A stretch of DNA of 64,000 nucleotides from Mesorhizobium sp. 113-3-3 (GCF_016756495.1 NZ_AP023243.1:1726001-1790000), one strand, 5' to 3'. Shown: positions 28,905-37,694, counted from the stretch's first letter. Notes: generated by a model not told the origin, from the sequence alone. Made by a program: numbers and translations.

Positions 28905-28951
28905 TTGACGAAACGGAACGGTTCGTTCTATTCAACGAAACGTTTCGTTCC
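28905..28951. promoter_or_regulatory. MFS promoter with two candidate TetR operators
   Basis: AACGAAACGTTTCGTT (28934-28949) is a perfect 16-base palindrome. AACGGAACGGTTCGTT (28912-28927) matches 12 of 16 positions of the same symmetry. Their centres are 22 bases apart, two helical turns, so two dimers could bind on one face. The first overlaps a -35-like TTGACG (28905-28910), and the second lies just before the ATG of the transporter gene. A bound repressor would block transcription. Confidence 0.65.
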
Positions 28952-28952
28952 G

Positions 28953-30182
28953 ATGAGTATCGTCATGACCACCATTATCGCATCCGGCTCCGCACCCGCC
29001 GAGACGACAATTTCGAGTTGGATGACCTTCTTGCTGGCCGCCGCCTGCGGGCTGATCGTTGCCAATATTTACTATGCACAGCCATTGATCGGCCCGATCG
29101 GCGCTGAACTTGGCCTCCCGCCGCATGCGGCGGGCCTGATCGTCACGATGGCGCAGATCGGCTACGGGGTGGGCCTGCTGTTCATCGTGCCTCTCGGCGA
29201 CCTCATGGAGAACCGCAGGCTCGTGCTTGGCATCCTGGCCGTCGCGACGCTGGCCTTGCTGGGCGCGGCGATTTCAACGCAACCGGCGGCCTTTCTGGCG
29301 GCGATGCTGTTTGTCGGCCTCGGCTCGGTCGCGGTGCAGGCGCTTATCCCCTATGCGGCACACCTGGCGCCACAGGCGAGGCGCGGCCGCGTGGTCGGCA
29401 ATGTTTCGGTCGGATTGCTGCTGGGCATCATGCTGTCTCGGCCGTTTTCCAGCTTCATCACGGCGCTGTCGTCCTGGCATGTGGTCTACTTCACCTCTTG
29501 CGCCGTCATGATCCTGCTGATCGCGGTGCTGCGGTTCGCGCTGCCCAGGCGCGTACCGACGGCGCGTCTGAGCTATGGCGCGCTGTTGGCGTCCATGGTG
29601 CATATTGCGCGCACGACGCCGGTGCTGCGGCGGCGGGCCCTCTACCAGGCCTTCCTGTTCGCGGCCTTCAGCCTGTTCTGGACGACGACGCCGCTGCTTT
29701 TGGCCGGACCCGATTTCGGCCTGACGCAGGGCGGCATCGGCCTGTTCGCGTTGGCCGGCGTCGCCGGCGCAATCGCCGCGCCGCTCGCCGGAAGGGTTGC
29801 CGACCGCGGATGGAGCCGCCCGGCAACCGCCTTTGCCATGCTGTGCGTCGCCGTCGCGTTTCTCATGACCCACATCGCCAGCAGCGGTTCGACGTTTTCG
29901 CTGGCGCTGCTGGTCGCCGCGGCAATCGTGCTCGACTTCGGCGTGCAGACCAACCTGGTCCTCGGCTATCGGGACCTGTTCGCGCTCGGCGCAGCACATC
30001 GCAGTCGCCTGAACGGGCTCTACATGGCGACGTTCTTCATTGCCGGCGCGATCGGCTCGGCCGTCGGCGGCTGGGCGTATGCCCAAGACGGCTGGCCGCT
30101 GGTGTCCTGGATCGGCCTGGCGCTCCCGGTTGCGGCAGTGCTCTGTTTCGCCACCGAATTCATGCCGCGCGAAAGCGCGTGA
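28953..30182 (+). CDS. MFS efflux transporter, TetR-controlled
   Basis: About 409 residues with twelve hydrophobic helices. The early segment ANIYYAQPLIGPIGAELGL is typical of a subfamily of 12-TM MFS drug/metabolite exporters (YajR/Bcr-like sugar-phosphate or drug transporters). The cytoplasmic loop 2-3 motif reads GDLMENRRL. ATG at 28953 sits directly after an operator palindrome; an upstream in-frame ATG at 28905 would run through the operators and is unlikely. Controlled by the divergent TetR gene. Substrate unknown. Convergent with the caspase-like gene, 21 bases apart. Confidence 0.87.
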   Translation: MSIVMTTIIASGSAPAETTISSWMTFLLAAACGLIVANIYYAQPLIGPIGAELGLPPHAAGLIVTMAQIGYGVGLLFIVPLGDLMENRRLVLGILAVATLALLGAAISTQPAAFLAAMLFVGLGSVAVQALIPYAAHLAPQARRGRVVGNVSVGLLLGIMLSRPFSSFITALSSWHVVYFTSCAVMILLIAVLRFALPRRVPTARLSYGALLASMVHIARTTPVLRRRALYQAFLFAAFSLFWTTTPLLLAGPDFGLTQGGIGLFALAGVAGAIAAPLAGRVADRGWSRPATAFAMLCVAVAFLMTHIASSGSTFSLALLVAAAIVLDFGVQTNLVLGYRDLFALGAAHRSRLNGLYMATFFIAGAIGSAVGGWAYAQDGWPLVSWIGLALPVAAVLCFATEFMPRESA

Positions 30183-30203
30183 ATTCGCGCTTGGATCAGG
30201 CCA

Positions 30204-31433
30204 TCACTGCATGGCTTGCGAGGTTTCGGACTCGATGCGCCATCCGTCCTCGGCCTTGACCAGTCCGAGTGTGACGCGCGCCTTGCCGGTCAGCCGCGCC
30301 GCCGACTTGTCCTTCGGCACATAGTCGTAGCGCATGGCAAAGACGGCCTCAGTGCGGTTTTCGCCATGCGGCGTGATCTCCAGGCTGGCGGGTTCCAGCC
30401 CCAATGACCACGAGGCCCATTGCGCGAACCAGTCGGTCTTCACCTTGACAATGGCATCGGCGTCGTAGCGCGTGCCGAAAATGGTGGCCGACGGGCCGTA
30501 GATCCGCTTGACCGTTTCAGCCATTGTCCTGGTGTCGGGCGTCAGATAGTCGCGGCGCAGGAATTGTTCGATCGAGGCCTTGTCGTCGCCCACCGAGCGC
30601 TCCAGCGCCGCGACCTGCGAGGCTGGTGCTGGCTCAGCCGGCGGCTTGGGCTCCGGGGCAGGCCCATCGCCCGGGACGAATTCGAAGCGCTCAAGCAGCG
30701 AGCCCTGTTCCCAGGGGCGCTGGCCTTCGCGGGTTTGCGAAACCACGTCGCGGCGCACCGCGATCATCATGTCGTTGATGCTCTGGCCGGGCTCGGCGAT
30801 GTGCCGCAACAGGGCTGATGCAAAGGGCGAGTTGCGTCCGGTGCCGTCCATGGCAACCGCGCCCGGCGCCGTCGAGAAGGCGATGAAGGATCCGCGCGTC
30901 GAATCGAACTGCGCCAGACCGGCGAGCGCCGTCGCCGAGCGCGTGGTCGCGGTGCGGCTCAGGCTGCGGGCAAACGGGTTGTTGCGGCAGGCATCGAGAA
31001 ACACCAGGCTGACCTTGGTCTGCTGTTCCATGATGTCGAGGACTTCATCGATAGGCACGGCTTCGAGCTGCAGCTTCACCGGCATGTCGAGCCTGGCGTC
31101 GACCGGGACGATGTAGTTGCGCCCGTCGACCTGCAGGCCGTGACCGGCATAGTAGAACAGCCCGACGCCCGCGCCTTGGAGCGCATCGGAGAATTCGCCG
31201 ATGCTGCGTTCGAGCTCGCGTTTGCCCAGATCGTTGCCTTCGATGACCTCGAAACCGATGGAACGCAGCTTGTCGGCGATGTCGAGGGCGTCGTTGACCG
31301 GATTGGCCAGCGTGCCGGCTTCGGCATAGGTGCCATTGCCGATGACGAGCGCCACGCGCCGCGCCGGCTCAGCGTCGGCGCTCAGCAACAGAAGTCCCAG
31401 AAATGCCCAAGCGAGGATCGCAAGCCTGCCCAT
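30204..31433 (-). CDS. secreted caspase-family (peptidase C14) protein
   Basis: 409 residues with a signal peptide (hydrophobic 5-19). The peptidase C14 domain covers about 25-255. Catalytic dyad His98 in GLFYYAGHGLQ and Cys149 in VSLVFLDACRNNPF are intact. A proline/alanine-rich linker (about 262-288) is followed by a C-terminal domain of about 115 residues, with DWFAQWASWSLG and RYDYVP, which looks like the SnoaL/NTF2-like fold found after C14 domains in rhizobial proteins. Such bacterial orthocaspases usually cut after Arg/Lys and are exported. No toxin, effector or immune-system partner is adjacent. The true substrate is unknown. Confidence 0.88.
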   Translation of the reverse strand: MGRLAILAWAFLGLLLLSADAEPARRVALVIGNGTYAEAGTLANPVNDALDIADKLRSIGFEVIEGNDLGKRELERSIGEFSDALQGAGVGLFYYAGHGLQVDGRNYIVPVDARLDMPVKLQLEAVPIDEVLDIMEQQTKVSLVFLDACRNNPFARSLSRTATTRSATALAGLAQFDSTRGSFIAFSTAPGAVAMDGTGRNSPFASALLRHIAEPGQSINDMMIAVRRDVVSQTREGQRPWEQGSLLERFEFVPGDGPAPEPKPPAEPAPASQVAALERSVGDDKASIEQFLRRDYLTPDTRTMAETVKRIYGPSATIFGTRYDADAIVKVKTDWFAQWASWSLGLEPASLEITPHGENRTEAVFAMRYDYVPKDKSAARLTGKARVTLGLVKAEDGWRIESETSQAMQ

Positions 31434-31602
31434 GGGTCGCGATCATAGCGCCACAGGCCCCGGCGACGCCAACAGATTTGAAATGCAGGCTTAATCCGGC
31501 GTGGTTCGTCGCCCCGGCAGGCGCGGCGAAAACGCCCTTGCGCCGGCGCGCCGTATCGGGCAAACCGGCCTTCCCCTTGCGATTTTCCCGCCCGAGGTCC
31601 CC

Positions 31603-32844
31603 ATGTCCACGACGATTTCGCCGCTTGCGCCGAAGAAATACCCCAAAATGCCTGTCATTGAAGGGGTGCGCATCGCCACCGCCGAAGCCGGGATTAAGTA
31701 CAAGAACCGCACCGACCTGCTGGCCATGGTCTTCGATGCCGGCACCGCGGTCGCCGGCGTGTTCACCAAGTCGAAATGCCCCTCGGCGCCGGTCGATTTC
31801 TGCCGCCAGAACCTTGCCGCCGGCAAGGCGCGGGTGCTGGTCGTCAATTCCGGCAATGCCAACGCCTTCACCGGCAGGAAGGGCCGCGAATCCACCGCGC
31901 TGACCGGCGAAGCGGCGGCCAAGGCGGCCGGCTGCACGCCAAGTGAGGTTTTCCTGGCCTCGACCGGTGTCATCGGCGAGCCGCTCGACACGACCAAATT
32001 CAGCCACCTGCTTTCCGGACTGGTCAGCGACGGCAAGCCCGACCTGTGGACCGAGGCGGCGAAGGCCATCATGACCACGGACACCTATCCGAAGGTGGCG
32101 ACGCAGACGGTCAAGCTCGGCGACACCGATGTCACCATCAACGGCATCTCGAAGGGCGCCGGCATGATCGCGCCCGACATGGCGACGATGCTGTCCTTCA
32201 TCGCCACCGACGCGCCGATCGCGGCCCCCGTGCTGCAGGACCTGCTGTCGCGCGGCACGGCCAAGACCTTCAACGCGGTGACCGTCGACAGCGACACCTC
32301 GACCAGCGACACGCTGCTGATCTTTGCCACCGGCAAGGCCGCCAAGCGCGGCGCGCCCGAGATCACAGACCCCAAGGATGCCCGGCTCGGCCAGTTCCGC
32401 CGGGCGCTCGGCAAGGTGCTGAAGTCGCTGGCGCTGCAAGTGGTGCGCGACGGTGAGGGCGCCCGCAAGCAGGTTGAAGTCACCGTCACCGGCGCGAAAT
32501 CGGCCCGCTCGGCCAAGCGCATCGCGCTGTCGATCGCCAATTCGCCGCTGGTCAAGACGGCGGTCGCCGGCGAGGACGCCAATTGGGGCCGCGTGGTCAT
32601 GGCCGTCGGCAAGGCCGGCGAACCCGCCGATCGCGACCGGTTGTCGATCTGGTTCGGCGACAACCGGCTGGCGCATGAGGGCGAGCGCGACCCGGCCTAT
32701 TCGGAAGAAAAGACATCGGCGTATATGAAGCGCGACGATATCCGCATCCGCGCCGATATCGGTATCGGCCGCGGCAAGGCGACGGTGTGGACCTGCGACC
32801 TCACCAAGGAATATGTCGCCATCAACGGCGATTATCGGAGCTGA
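31603..32844 (+). CDS. argJ: bifunctional glutamate N-acetyltransferase / amino-acid N-acetyltransferase ArgJ
   Basis: Transfers acetyl from N-acetylornithine to glutamate (and can start from acetyl-CoA), closing the cyclic arginine pathway. 413 residues from the ATG at 31603. The autoprocessing site is [14 protein letters not shown], with nucleophile Thr195 in MATML (residues 193-197); the oxyanion-side STGVIGE motif is at about 120-126 and [11 protein letters not shown] at 81-91. The upstream open frame has no family similarity. Followed by a GNAT gene 5 bases later and mutT, an order common in rhizobia. Confidence 0.96.
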   Translation: MSTTISPLAPKKYPKMPVIEGVRIATAEAGIKYKNRTDLLAMVFDAGTAVAGVFTKSKCPSAPVDFCRQNLAAGKARVLVVNSGNANAFTGRKGRESTALTGEAAAKAAGCTPSEVFLASTGVIGEPLDTTKFSHLLSGLVSDGKPDLWTEAAKAIMTTDTYPKVATQTVKLGDTDVTINGISKGAGMIAPDMATMLSFIATDAPIAAPVLQDLLSRGTAKTFNAVTVDSDTSTSDTLLIFATGKAAKRGAPEITDPKDARLGQFRRALGKVLKSLALQVVRDGEGARKQVEVTVTGAKSARSAKRIALSIANSPLVKTAVAGEDANWGRVVMAVGKAGEPADRDRLSIWFGDNRLAHEGERDPAYSEEKTSAYMKRDDIRIRADIGIGRGKATVWTCDLTKEYVAINGDYRS

Positions 32845-32849
32845 CGGTT

Positions 32850-33626
32850 TTGGCTTCCAGGCATCCGGCAAGCATGCTTGCCATCGTGCGCCGCTACGAG
32901 GCGGCCGGCTTTCGCGCCTGGCCGGCGGCCGCCGTCCATTATGACGGCACCTGGGTGGTGCGGCTCACCGCCGGCCATCCGGCCAAGCGGCTGAACTCGG
33001 TCAACCCGCTCGATCCCGGCGATATCCAGCACATAGCCGACCGCATCGGCCGCGCCAGCCGTCGCTTCGACGCCTATGGCAGGCCACTGACCTTCCGCAT
33101 GTCGCCGCTGTCGGGTCCTGATCTCGCCAGCCATCTCGACAGAGAGGGCTGGAGCCGGTTCGACGAATCGCTGGTCATGCGGCTGCCGCTGGCCGACGCG
33201 CAACTCGATGCCGCCATGGACCAGATTCCGCTGAAGGACATCAGCCGCTTCATCGGCGCGTCGCTCAAGGTCAGCGGCTCGGACGTATCGCTGCGGCCCG
33301 GCCTGTCGGAGATCATCGGCGCCATCCAGCCCGAGGCCGGGCTGTTCGCACTGGAAGATGGGGCAGAGGCGCTGGCGACGTTGATCTGCGTGCATGACGG
33401 CGATCTCGCCGGCCTGTTCGAAGTCGCCACCGATAAGGCGGCGCGCAACAAGGGCCATGGCCGCAACCTGATCCGGTCGGCGCTGAAATGGGCGCGGCTG
33501 CGCGGCGCGCGGGAAGCCTGGCTGCAGGTCGAGGCCGGCAATGTGCCGGCGCTGGCGCTCTATCGCTCGCTCGGCTTCGAGGAAGTCTATCGCTACCATT
33601 ATCGCCGGCCGCCTGGTCATGAGTGA
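32850..33626 (+). CDS. GNAT family N-acetyltransferase
   Basis: About 258 residues. The C-terminal GNAT fold (about 150-250) has the acetyl-CoA motif ATDKAARNKGHGRNLIRSALKWA and the closing ALALYRSLGFEEVYRYHYRR. The N-terminal 140 residues (LNSVNPLDPGD segment) are a second, diverged lobe of unknown ligand. The TTG at 32850 is 9 bases after GGAG and 5 bases after the argJ stop; the alternative ATG at 32874 is possible but has no ribosome site. Translational coupling with argJ and mutT is likely. Acceptor unknown. Confidence 0.82.
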   Translation: MASRHPASMLAIVRRYEAAGFRAWPAAAVHYDGTWVVRLTAGHPAKRLNSVNPLDPGDIQHIADRIGRASRRFDAYGRPLTFRMSPLSGPDLASHLDREGWSRFDESLVMRLPLADAQLDAAMDQIPLKDISRFIGASLKVSGSDVSLRPGLSEIIGAIQPEAGLFALEDGAEALATLICVHDGDLAGLFEVATDKAARNKGHGRNLIRSALKWARLRGAREAWLQVEAGNVPALALYRSLGFEEVYRYHYRRPPGHE

Positions 33627-33634
33627 CGTTGGGC

Positions 33635-34057
33635 ATGAATGATCTGGCCAACACCGGCAAGCGCCTGCTCCTGGTCGCGGCTTGCGCGCTGGTCGACACC
33701 GACGGCCGCGTGCTGCTGGCGCAACGGCCGCCAGGCAAGCAGCTTGCCGGCCTGTGGGAATTTCCCGGCGGCAAGGTCGAGCCCGGCGAGACGCCGGAAC
33801 AATGCATCATCCGCGAATTGCATGAAGAGATCGGCATCGAGACCGAGATCCCTTGCCTGGCGCCGCTCACCTTCGCCAGCCATTCCTATGACGACTTCCA
33901 TCTGCTGATGCCGCTGTTCGTCTGCCGCCGCTTCCGCGGCATCGCCCAGCCCCGGGAAGGGCAGGCGCTGAAATGGGTGCGGCCGAAGCAGATGCGCGAC
34001 TATCCGATGCCGCCGGCCGACGCGCCGCTGATCCCGTTCCTGATCGATCTGCTCTGA
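33635..34057 (+). CDS. mutT: 8-oxo-dGTP pyrophosphohydrolase (MutT, Nudix)
   Basis: Hydrolyses 8-oxo-dGTP and related nucleotides to clean the nucleotide pool. 140 residues. The Nudix box is complete: G46, E52, then REL-EE-GI at residues 60-68. WEFPGGKVEPGE precedes it, typical of MutT. ATG at 33635 is 8 bases after the GNAT stop; a GTG at 33623 that overlaps that stop is a competing start. Fits the argJ-GNAT-mutT arrangement. Confidence 0.9.
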   Translation: MNDLANTGKRLLLVAACALVDTDGRVLLAQRPPGKQLAGLWEFPGGKVEPGETPEQCIIRELHEEIGIETEIPCLAPLTFASHSYDDFHLLMPLFVCRRFRGIAQPREGQALKWVRPKQMRDYPMPPADAPLIPFLIDLL

Positions 34058-34162
34058 GAAGTGGGCCACGGCCCATATCAGTCAGCGTTAATGGAAGATT
34101 TATCTCATCATGAAAAATTGATGCATGGCCGTGTCGTCGCGGCTTGGCTGGGGAGCGATAGG

Positions 34163-34480
34163 ATGAGCCTGGACAGGGATTGGGATTCGATCCGGCCCGA
34201 CCGCGGCTTTCGCGCCGCCGATGCGGGCATGGGCATCCTGCGCGTGACGCTGCTGTTCGGCTCGGCCGCGGTGGCGCTGGCGTTGATCGCGACCCCTTTC
34301 CTCGACAGCCAGACGCGCTTGCAATCGGCGCGCGATGATTTTCCCGGCGGTCTCGACATGACTGCCACCGGCTCGATCAGCCATCGCAGCACCTATACGG
34401 TGCGCCGCAGCGTGCTGCAGGCGCAGCCCGGTTCGGTCTGCATCATCGACTCCAACGGCAGGACCAGCGGCGACTGCTGA
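34163..34480 (+). CDS. hypothetical single-pass membrane protein
   Basis: 105 residues from the ATG at 34163, preceded by GGGGAGCGATAGG. One hydrophobic helix (about 29-47, ILRVTLLFGSAAVALALIATPF) separates a short cytoplasmic N-terminus, with DRDWDSIRPDRGFRAADAGMG, from a C-terminal part with a single pair of cysteines near the end (SVCII and SGDC). I do not recognise a named family. Its position just before the Flp pilin gene, and the conserved-looking ribosome site, support a real gene. A role with pili or the envelope is only a guess. Confidence 0.65.
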   Translation: MSLDRDWDSIRPDRGFRAADAGMGILRVTLLFGSAAVALALIATPFLDSQTRLQSARDDFPGGLDMTATGSISHRSTYTVRRSVLQAQPGSVCIIDSNGRTSGDC

Positions 34481-34505
34481 CCCGGATGACGTGGCGGTTT
34501 CACCG

Positions 34506-34541
34506 CCTGTTAAGGCTTTGCCGTTAACCTTTCTTAACAGG
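34506..34541. promoter_or_regulatory. inverted repeat with TTAA half-sites upstream of the pilin gene
   Basis: CCTGTTAAG (34506-34514) and CTTAACAGG (34533-34541) are perfect inverted arms, and a third TTAA with CC follows at 34524. TTAA-N6-TTAAC (34524-34538) is one base short of the CtrA consensus TTAA-N7-TTAAC. It is 35-70 bases before the flp start, so regulation or a promoter is likely; the CtrA assignment is weak. Confidence 0.4.
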
Positions 34542-34575
34542 TCGGCAGTAAGGTCCTTGCAAGGGGATCGAGGTG

Positions 34576-34755
34576 ATGAAAACAGTGCTGCTGCATTTTC
34601 TGAAGGATGAGACCGGCGCTACGGCGGTCGAATACGCCTTGATTATCTGTGTGCTGTCATTGACCATCGTCGGCGGTATCAGCCAGGTCTTCAACTCTAT
34701 CACCTGGCTGTTCAGCAACAACAGCAGCCGGCTAGCGAACGCCTTCGCAAACTGA
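34576..34755 (+). CDS. Flp family type IVb pilin
   Basis: 59 residues, normal for Flp pilins. A short basic leader with LHFLKDETGATAVEYALI contains the Gly-Ala processing site and the Glu at position +5 of the mature protein, followed by a hydrophobic helix (about 18-40). I chose ATG at 34576 over GTG at 34573. It is alone: no tad or cpa assembly genes are in the window, so the pilus machinery must be elsewhere. A TTAA-rich inverted repeat lies upstream. Confidence 0.85.
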   Translation: MKTVLLHFLKDETGATAVEYALIICVLSLTIVGGISQVFNSITWLFSNNSSRLANAFAN

Positions 34756-34783
34756 TTTCGATCTGTCCGCGCCTGCGGACAGG

Positions 34784-35644
34784 CTAATGCCCTTCAGGCC
34801 CTTCCAATATCGTCTTGAGCGAGACCTTGGCTGAACCCGGTTTCAGCGGTTTCTGCTGCGATGCATCGGGCGCCCAGCCGGACATCCAGACCATCGAGAA
34901 GCTTGCGCGAATCCGGCCGTCGGGGTCGGAAAACCGCTCGGCATAGATTTCCGCGGCACGAGCAAACAGCTTGCGCGACCCCGGCCGCCGGCTGCGGTCG
35001 GTAAGTGCACAGGTCTCGCCCATGGCGCGCAGATCGGCCATCAAGGCAAACAAATTGGCATAGCGCACCGTCACGGTCTCGACATCGGCGACCGGCAAGG
35101 CAAGACCGGCGCGTTGCAAAAGCGCGCCGGCATCGCGCACGTCGGTGAAAGGGATGACGCGCGGGCTGGCGCCGCCGTAAAGCTCGGTCTCGGCCGCAAG
35201 CAGGCTTTCACGCAACTCACCGAGCGTGCCCACACCGGCGAAGGCGCCGAGAAACAGCCCGTCCGGCCGCAGCGCGCGGCGGATCTGGATCAGCATGCCG
35301 GGAATGTCGTTCATCGCCTGGAGCGACAGAAGCGACACTGCCAGATCGAGGCTTTGCGGCTCGAAGGGCACGGTTTCCAGCGGTGCGACCAAGCCGGCGG
35401 CCCCCGTCAGGAAAACCGCGTCCGTCTCGACGCGGACGATCTCGGCCACCTTGCCGCTTTCCGCGAGCACATCGGTCGCGGCCGGCGTCTGGCAAAACAG
35501 CACCGCCGCCTTGCCGAACCGGCGCTCGACGGCCCCCAGCCGGTCGGCAAGATCCTCGGCGGCGCGGTTCATCAGGAAATCGGCACCGTCGACCGGGTGG
35601 CTGAGTGCGCGCCGCTTGTGCGCCAGCCACAAAGAGGTATCCAT
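34784..35644 (-). CDS. SAM-dependent methyltransferase (BioC/NDUFAF5-like)
   Basis: About 286 residues. The class I methyltransferase core is weakly marked at the N-terminus; the middle is clear, with LAVSLLSLQAMNDIPGMLIQIRRALRPDGLFLGAFAG and a LRxxL-type helix. This is the pattern of BioC-like or NDUFAF5 (Complex I arginine hydroxylase) homologues common in alphaproteobacteria. ATG at 35644 begins MDTSLWLAHKRRA; a start 4 codons earlier is possible. Divergent from comF with about 80 bases between. Real substrate not deducible: biotin precursor or complex I assembly are both possible. Confidence 0.75.
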   Translation of the reverse strand: MDTSLWLAHKRRALSHPVDGADFLMNRAAEDLADRLGAVERRFGKAAVLFCQTPAATDVLAESGKVAEIVRVETDAVFLTGAAGLVAPLETVPFEPQSLDLAVSLLSLQAMNDIPGMLIQIRRALRPDGLFLGAFAGVGTLGELRESLLAAETELYGGASPRVIPFTDVRDAGALLQRAGLALPVADVETVTVRYANLFALMADLRAMGETCALTDRSRRPGSRKLFARAAEIYAERFSDPDGRIRASFSMVWMSGWAPDASQQKPLKPGSAKVSLKTILEGPEGH

Positions 35645-35721
35645 AATAGGCTGCAACGGGCGGATCCTTGTTTGTCCACGCCCTGATATACTTGGTACAC
35701 TCGGTGCGGAGAACCAACCAC

Positions 35722-36522
35722 GTGGCCGATCCGATGCCAGAGATCAAGTCTGTTCGGATCAGGAACCTCGCCCGATCGGCCCTCGGCTGGCCGGCGCGCA
35801 TGCTGTTTCCGCCGGTCTGTGCGGGTTGCCGCCGGCATGTCTCGCAGCCCGGCGTGCTGTGCGGCGCCTGCTGGCCGAAGCTGCGGCTCCTGGAGCGGCC
35901 CTGGTGCCCGGTGATGGGCACGCCGTTCACCCACCATATGGGCGAGGGTTTTCTGTCGGCCGAGGCGATCGCCGATCCGCCGCCCTTCGAGCGGGCGCGA
36001 GCAGCCGTCGCCTATTCCGGCGTCGCCCGCCAGATGGTGCAAGGGCTGAAATACCAGGATCGCACCGATCTGGCGCCTTGGATGGCGCGCTGGATGGTGC
36101 GCGCGGGTGCTGATCTCATCGCCGATGCCGATGTGGTGGTGCCGGTGCCGCTGCACTGGCGGCGTTTCTTCCGGCGGCGCTTCAACCAATCGGCAGAACT
36201 GGCGCGTGCGGTTAGCGAGCTCAGCGGCCTGTCTTTCGCACCCTCCGCCATGCGGCGCGTGAAACTCACCCGCCAGCAGGTGGGGCTGGAGCGGCAGGAG
36301 CGCGAGGAGAATGTGCGGGCCGCCTTTGGCGTGCCGGCCGAGGCGGAGATCGAGATCGCCGGCCGCAGGGTGCTTCTGATCGATGATGTCTACACCACGG
36401 GCGCCACCGTGCGTTCGGCCAGCAAGGCGCTGAAAAGGGGCGGCGCCTCCGCCGTCGACGTGCTGACCTTCGCGCGTGTGTTGCCGGGGGACTTCCGGGC
36501 GGACGAGTCCGTGACTATATAA
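35722..36522 (+). CDS. ComF family protein (phosphoribosyltransferase-like)
   Basis: About 266 residues. The N-terminal zinc ribbon is CAGC and CGAC (about 36-58); the C-terminal phosphoribosyltransferase-like domain has the PRPP loop VLLIDDVYTTGATVRSA (about 220). ComF-type proteins are linked to DNA uptake or to nucleotide metabolism; the precise role is unclear in rhizobia. The GTG at 35722, preceded by GCGGAGA, is my choice over ATG at 35734. Followed by grxC after 25 bases. Confidence 0.85.
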   Translation: MADPMPEIKSVRIRNLARSALGWPARMLFPPVCAGCRRHVSQPGVLCGACWPKLRLLERPWCPVMGTPFTHHMGEGFLSAEAIADPPPFERARAAVAYSGVARQMVQGLKYQDRTDLAPWMARWMVRAGADLIADADVVVPVPLHWRRFFRRRFNQSAELARAVSELSGLSFAPSAMRRVKLTRQQVGLERQEREENVRAAFGVPAEAEIEIAGRRVLLIDDVYTTGATVRSASKALKRGGASAVDVLTFARVLPGDFRADESVTI

Positions 36523-36547
36523 GTCGGCAACCAAAACGGAATTCGTC

Positions 36548-36817
36548 ATGGTCGATGTCACGATCTATACACGCATGATGTGCGGCTATTGCACGGCGGC
36601 CAAGCGGCTGCTGGAGCGCAAGGGCGTCGCCTATACCGAGCATGATGCTTCCTTTTCGCCGGAACTGCGCCAGGAGATGATCTCTCGCGCGCACGGTCGT
36701 ACGACCTTTCCGCAGATTTTCATCGGCGACACGCATGTCGGCGGCAGCGACGATCTCCATGAGCTGGAGGCCGAAGGCCGGCTGGACAGGCTGCTCGCCA
36801 ACGGCGCGACGATTTGA
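36548..36817 (+). CDS. grxC: glutaredoxin 3
   Basis: Thiol-disulfide oxidoreductase of 89 residues using glutathione. The active site is CGYC (12-15) rather than the more common CPYC; TTFPQIFIGDTHVGGSDDL supplies the cis-Pro and glutathione-binding loop. Length is normal. In the run comF-grxC-nitrilase-DUF1178, with spacing under 30 bases. It may supply reducing power or glutathionylation control for nearby enzymes, which is inferred. Confidence 0.93.
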   Translation: MVDVTIYTRMMCGYCTAAKRLLERKGVAYTEHDASFSPELRQEMISRAHGRTTFPQIFIGDTHVGGSDDLHELEAEGRLDRLLANGATI

Positions 36818-36824
36818 GGGTTTG

Positions 36825-37694
36825 ATGATGGGTGTTTTCAAGGCTGCGGCGGTCCAGATGCGCTCGGGCGAAAGCCCCGAGCGCAATGCGGTCGATCTCG
36901 AACGGCTGGTGCGTGAAGCGGCCGGGCAGGGCGCGACCTACATCCAGACGCCGGAAATGACCGGGGCGCTCATCCGCGACAAGGAAGCGCGTGCAGCCTC
37001 CTTCACCTCCGAGGACAAGGACATCATCGTCGCGACCGCGCGCCGACTGGCGCGCGAACTCGGCGTCTTCCTGCATATCGGCTCGACCGCCATCCTGCGC
37101 GCCGACGGCAAGCTCGCCAACCGGGCGCTGCTGTTCGGCCCGGACGGTGCTGGGCTCGCCACCTATGACAAGATCCACATGTTCGACGTCGATCTCGACA
37201 ATGGCGAGAGCTGGCGCGAATCCGCCGCCTATGAGCCGGGCGTCGAGGCCGTCGTCACCGAGATCGAAGGCGCCAGGCTGGGCTTTGCGGTCTGCTACGA
37301 CTTGCGGTTCCCGCAGCTGTTCCGCGCCGAGGCGCTGGCCGGCGCCGATGTCTTGACCGTGCCCGCCGCCTTCACCCGCCAGACCGGCGAGGCGCACTGG
37401 CATGTGCTCTTGAGGGCGCGGGCCATCGAGAACGGTGCCTATGTCGTCGCCGCCGCGCAAGGCGGAGTGCATGAGGACGGCCGCGAAACCTATGGCCATT
37501 CGCTGATCGTCGATCCCTGGGGCCGTATCATCGCCGAAGCCGCGCATGACGAGCCGGCCGTGATCGTCGCCGAGATCGACCCGGCGCAGTCGCTTGCGGC
37601 GCGCAAGAAGATCCCCAATTTGAAGAATGCGCGGGATTTCACCATCAATGCCGGCGCGGTGGACGCGCCGCTCCTGCGGGGTGCCGCCTCTTGA
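36825..37694 (+). CDS. carbon-nitrogen hydrolase family protein (Nit2-like)
   Basis: 289 residues. The nitrilase-superfamily triad is intact: Glu44 in TPEMT, Lys116 in YDKIHMFD and Cys157 in AVCYDLRFP. The YDKIHMFDVDL and LTVPAAFTRQTGEAHWHVLLRARAIE segments are typical of Nit/omega-amidase proteins, which remove deaminated glutathione or alpha-ketoglutaramate. It starts 7 bases after the grxC stop, which fits the deaminated-glutathione amidase reading. ATG 36828 is an alternative start. Confidence 0.86.
   Translation: MMGVFKAAAVQMRSGESPERNAVDLERLVREAAGQGATYIQTPEMTGALIRDKEARAASFTSEDKDIIVATARRLARELGVFLHIGSTAILRADGKLANRALLFGPDGAGLATYDKIHMFDVDLDNGESWRESAAYEPGVEAVVTEIEGARLGFAVCYDLRFPQLFRAEALAGADVLTVPAAFTRQTGEAHWHVLLRARAIENGAYVVAAAQGGVHEDGRETYGHSLIVDPWGRIIAEAAHDEPAVIVAEIDPAQSLAARKKIPNLKNARDFTINAGAVDAPLLRGAAS

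Noticed and set aside
30204..31433. Caspase-like gene as a CRISPR- or CBASS-linked defence effector
   Set aside because: No cyclase, CARF, Cas or gasdermin gene is adjacent, and a signal peptide points to export.
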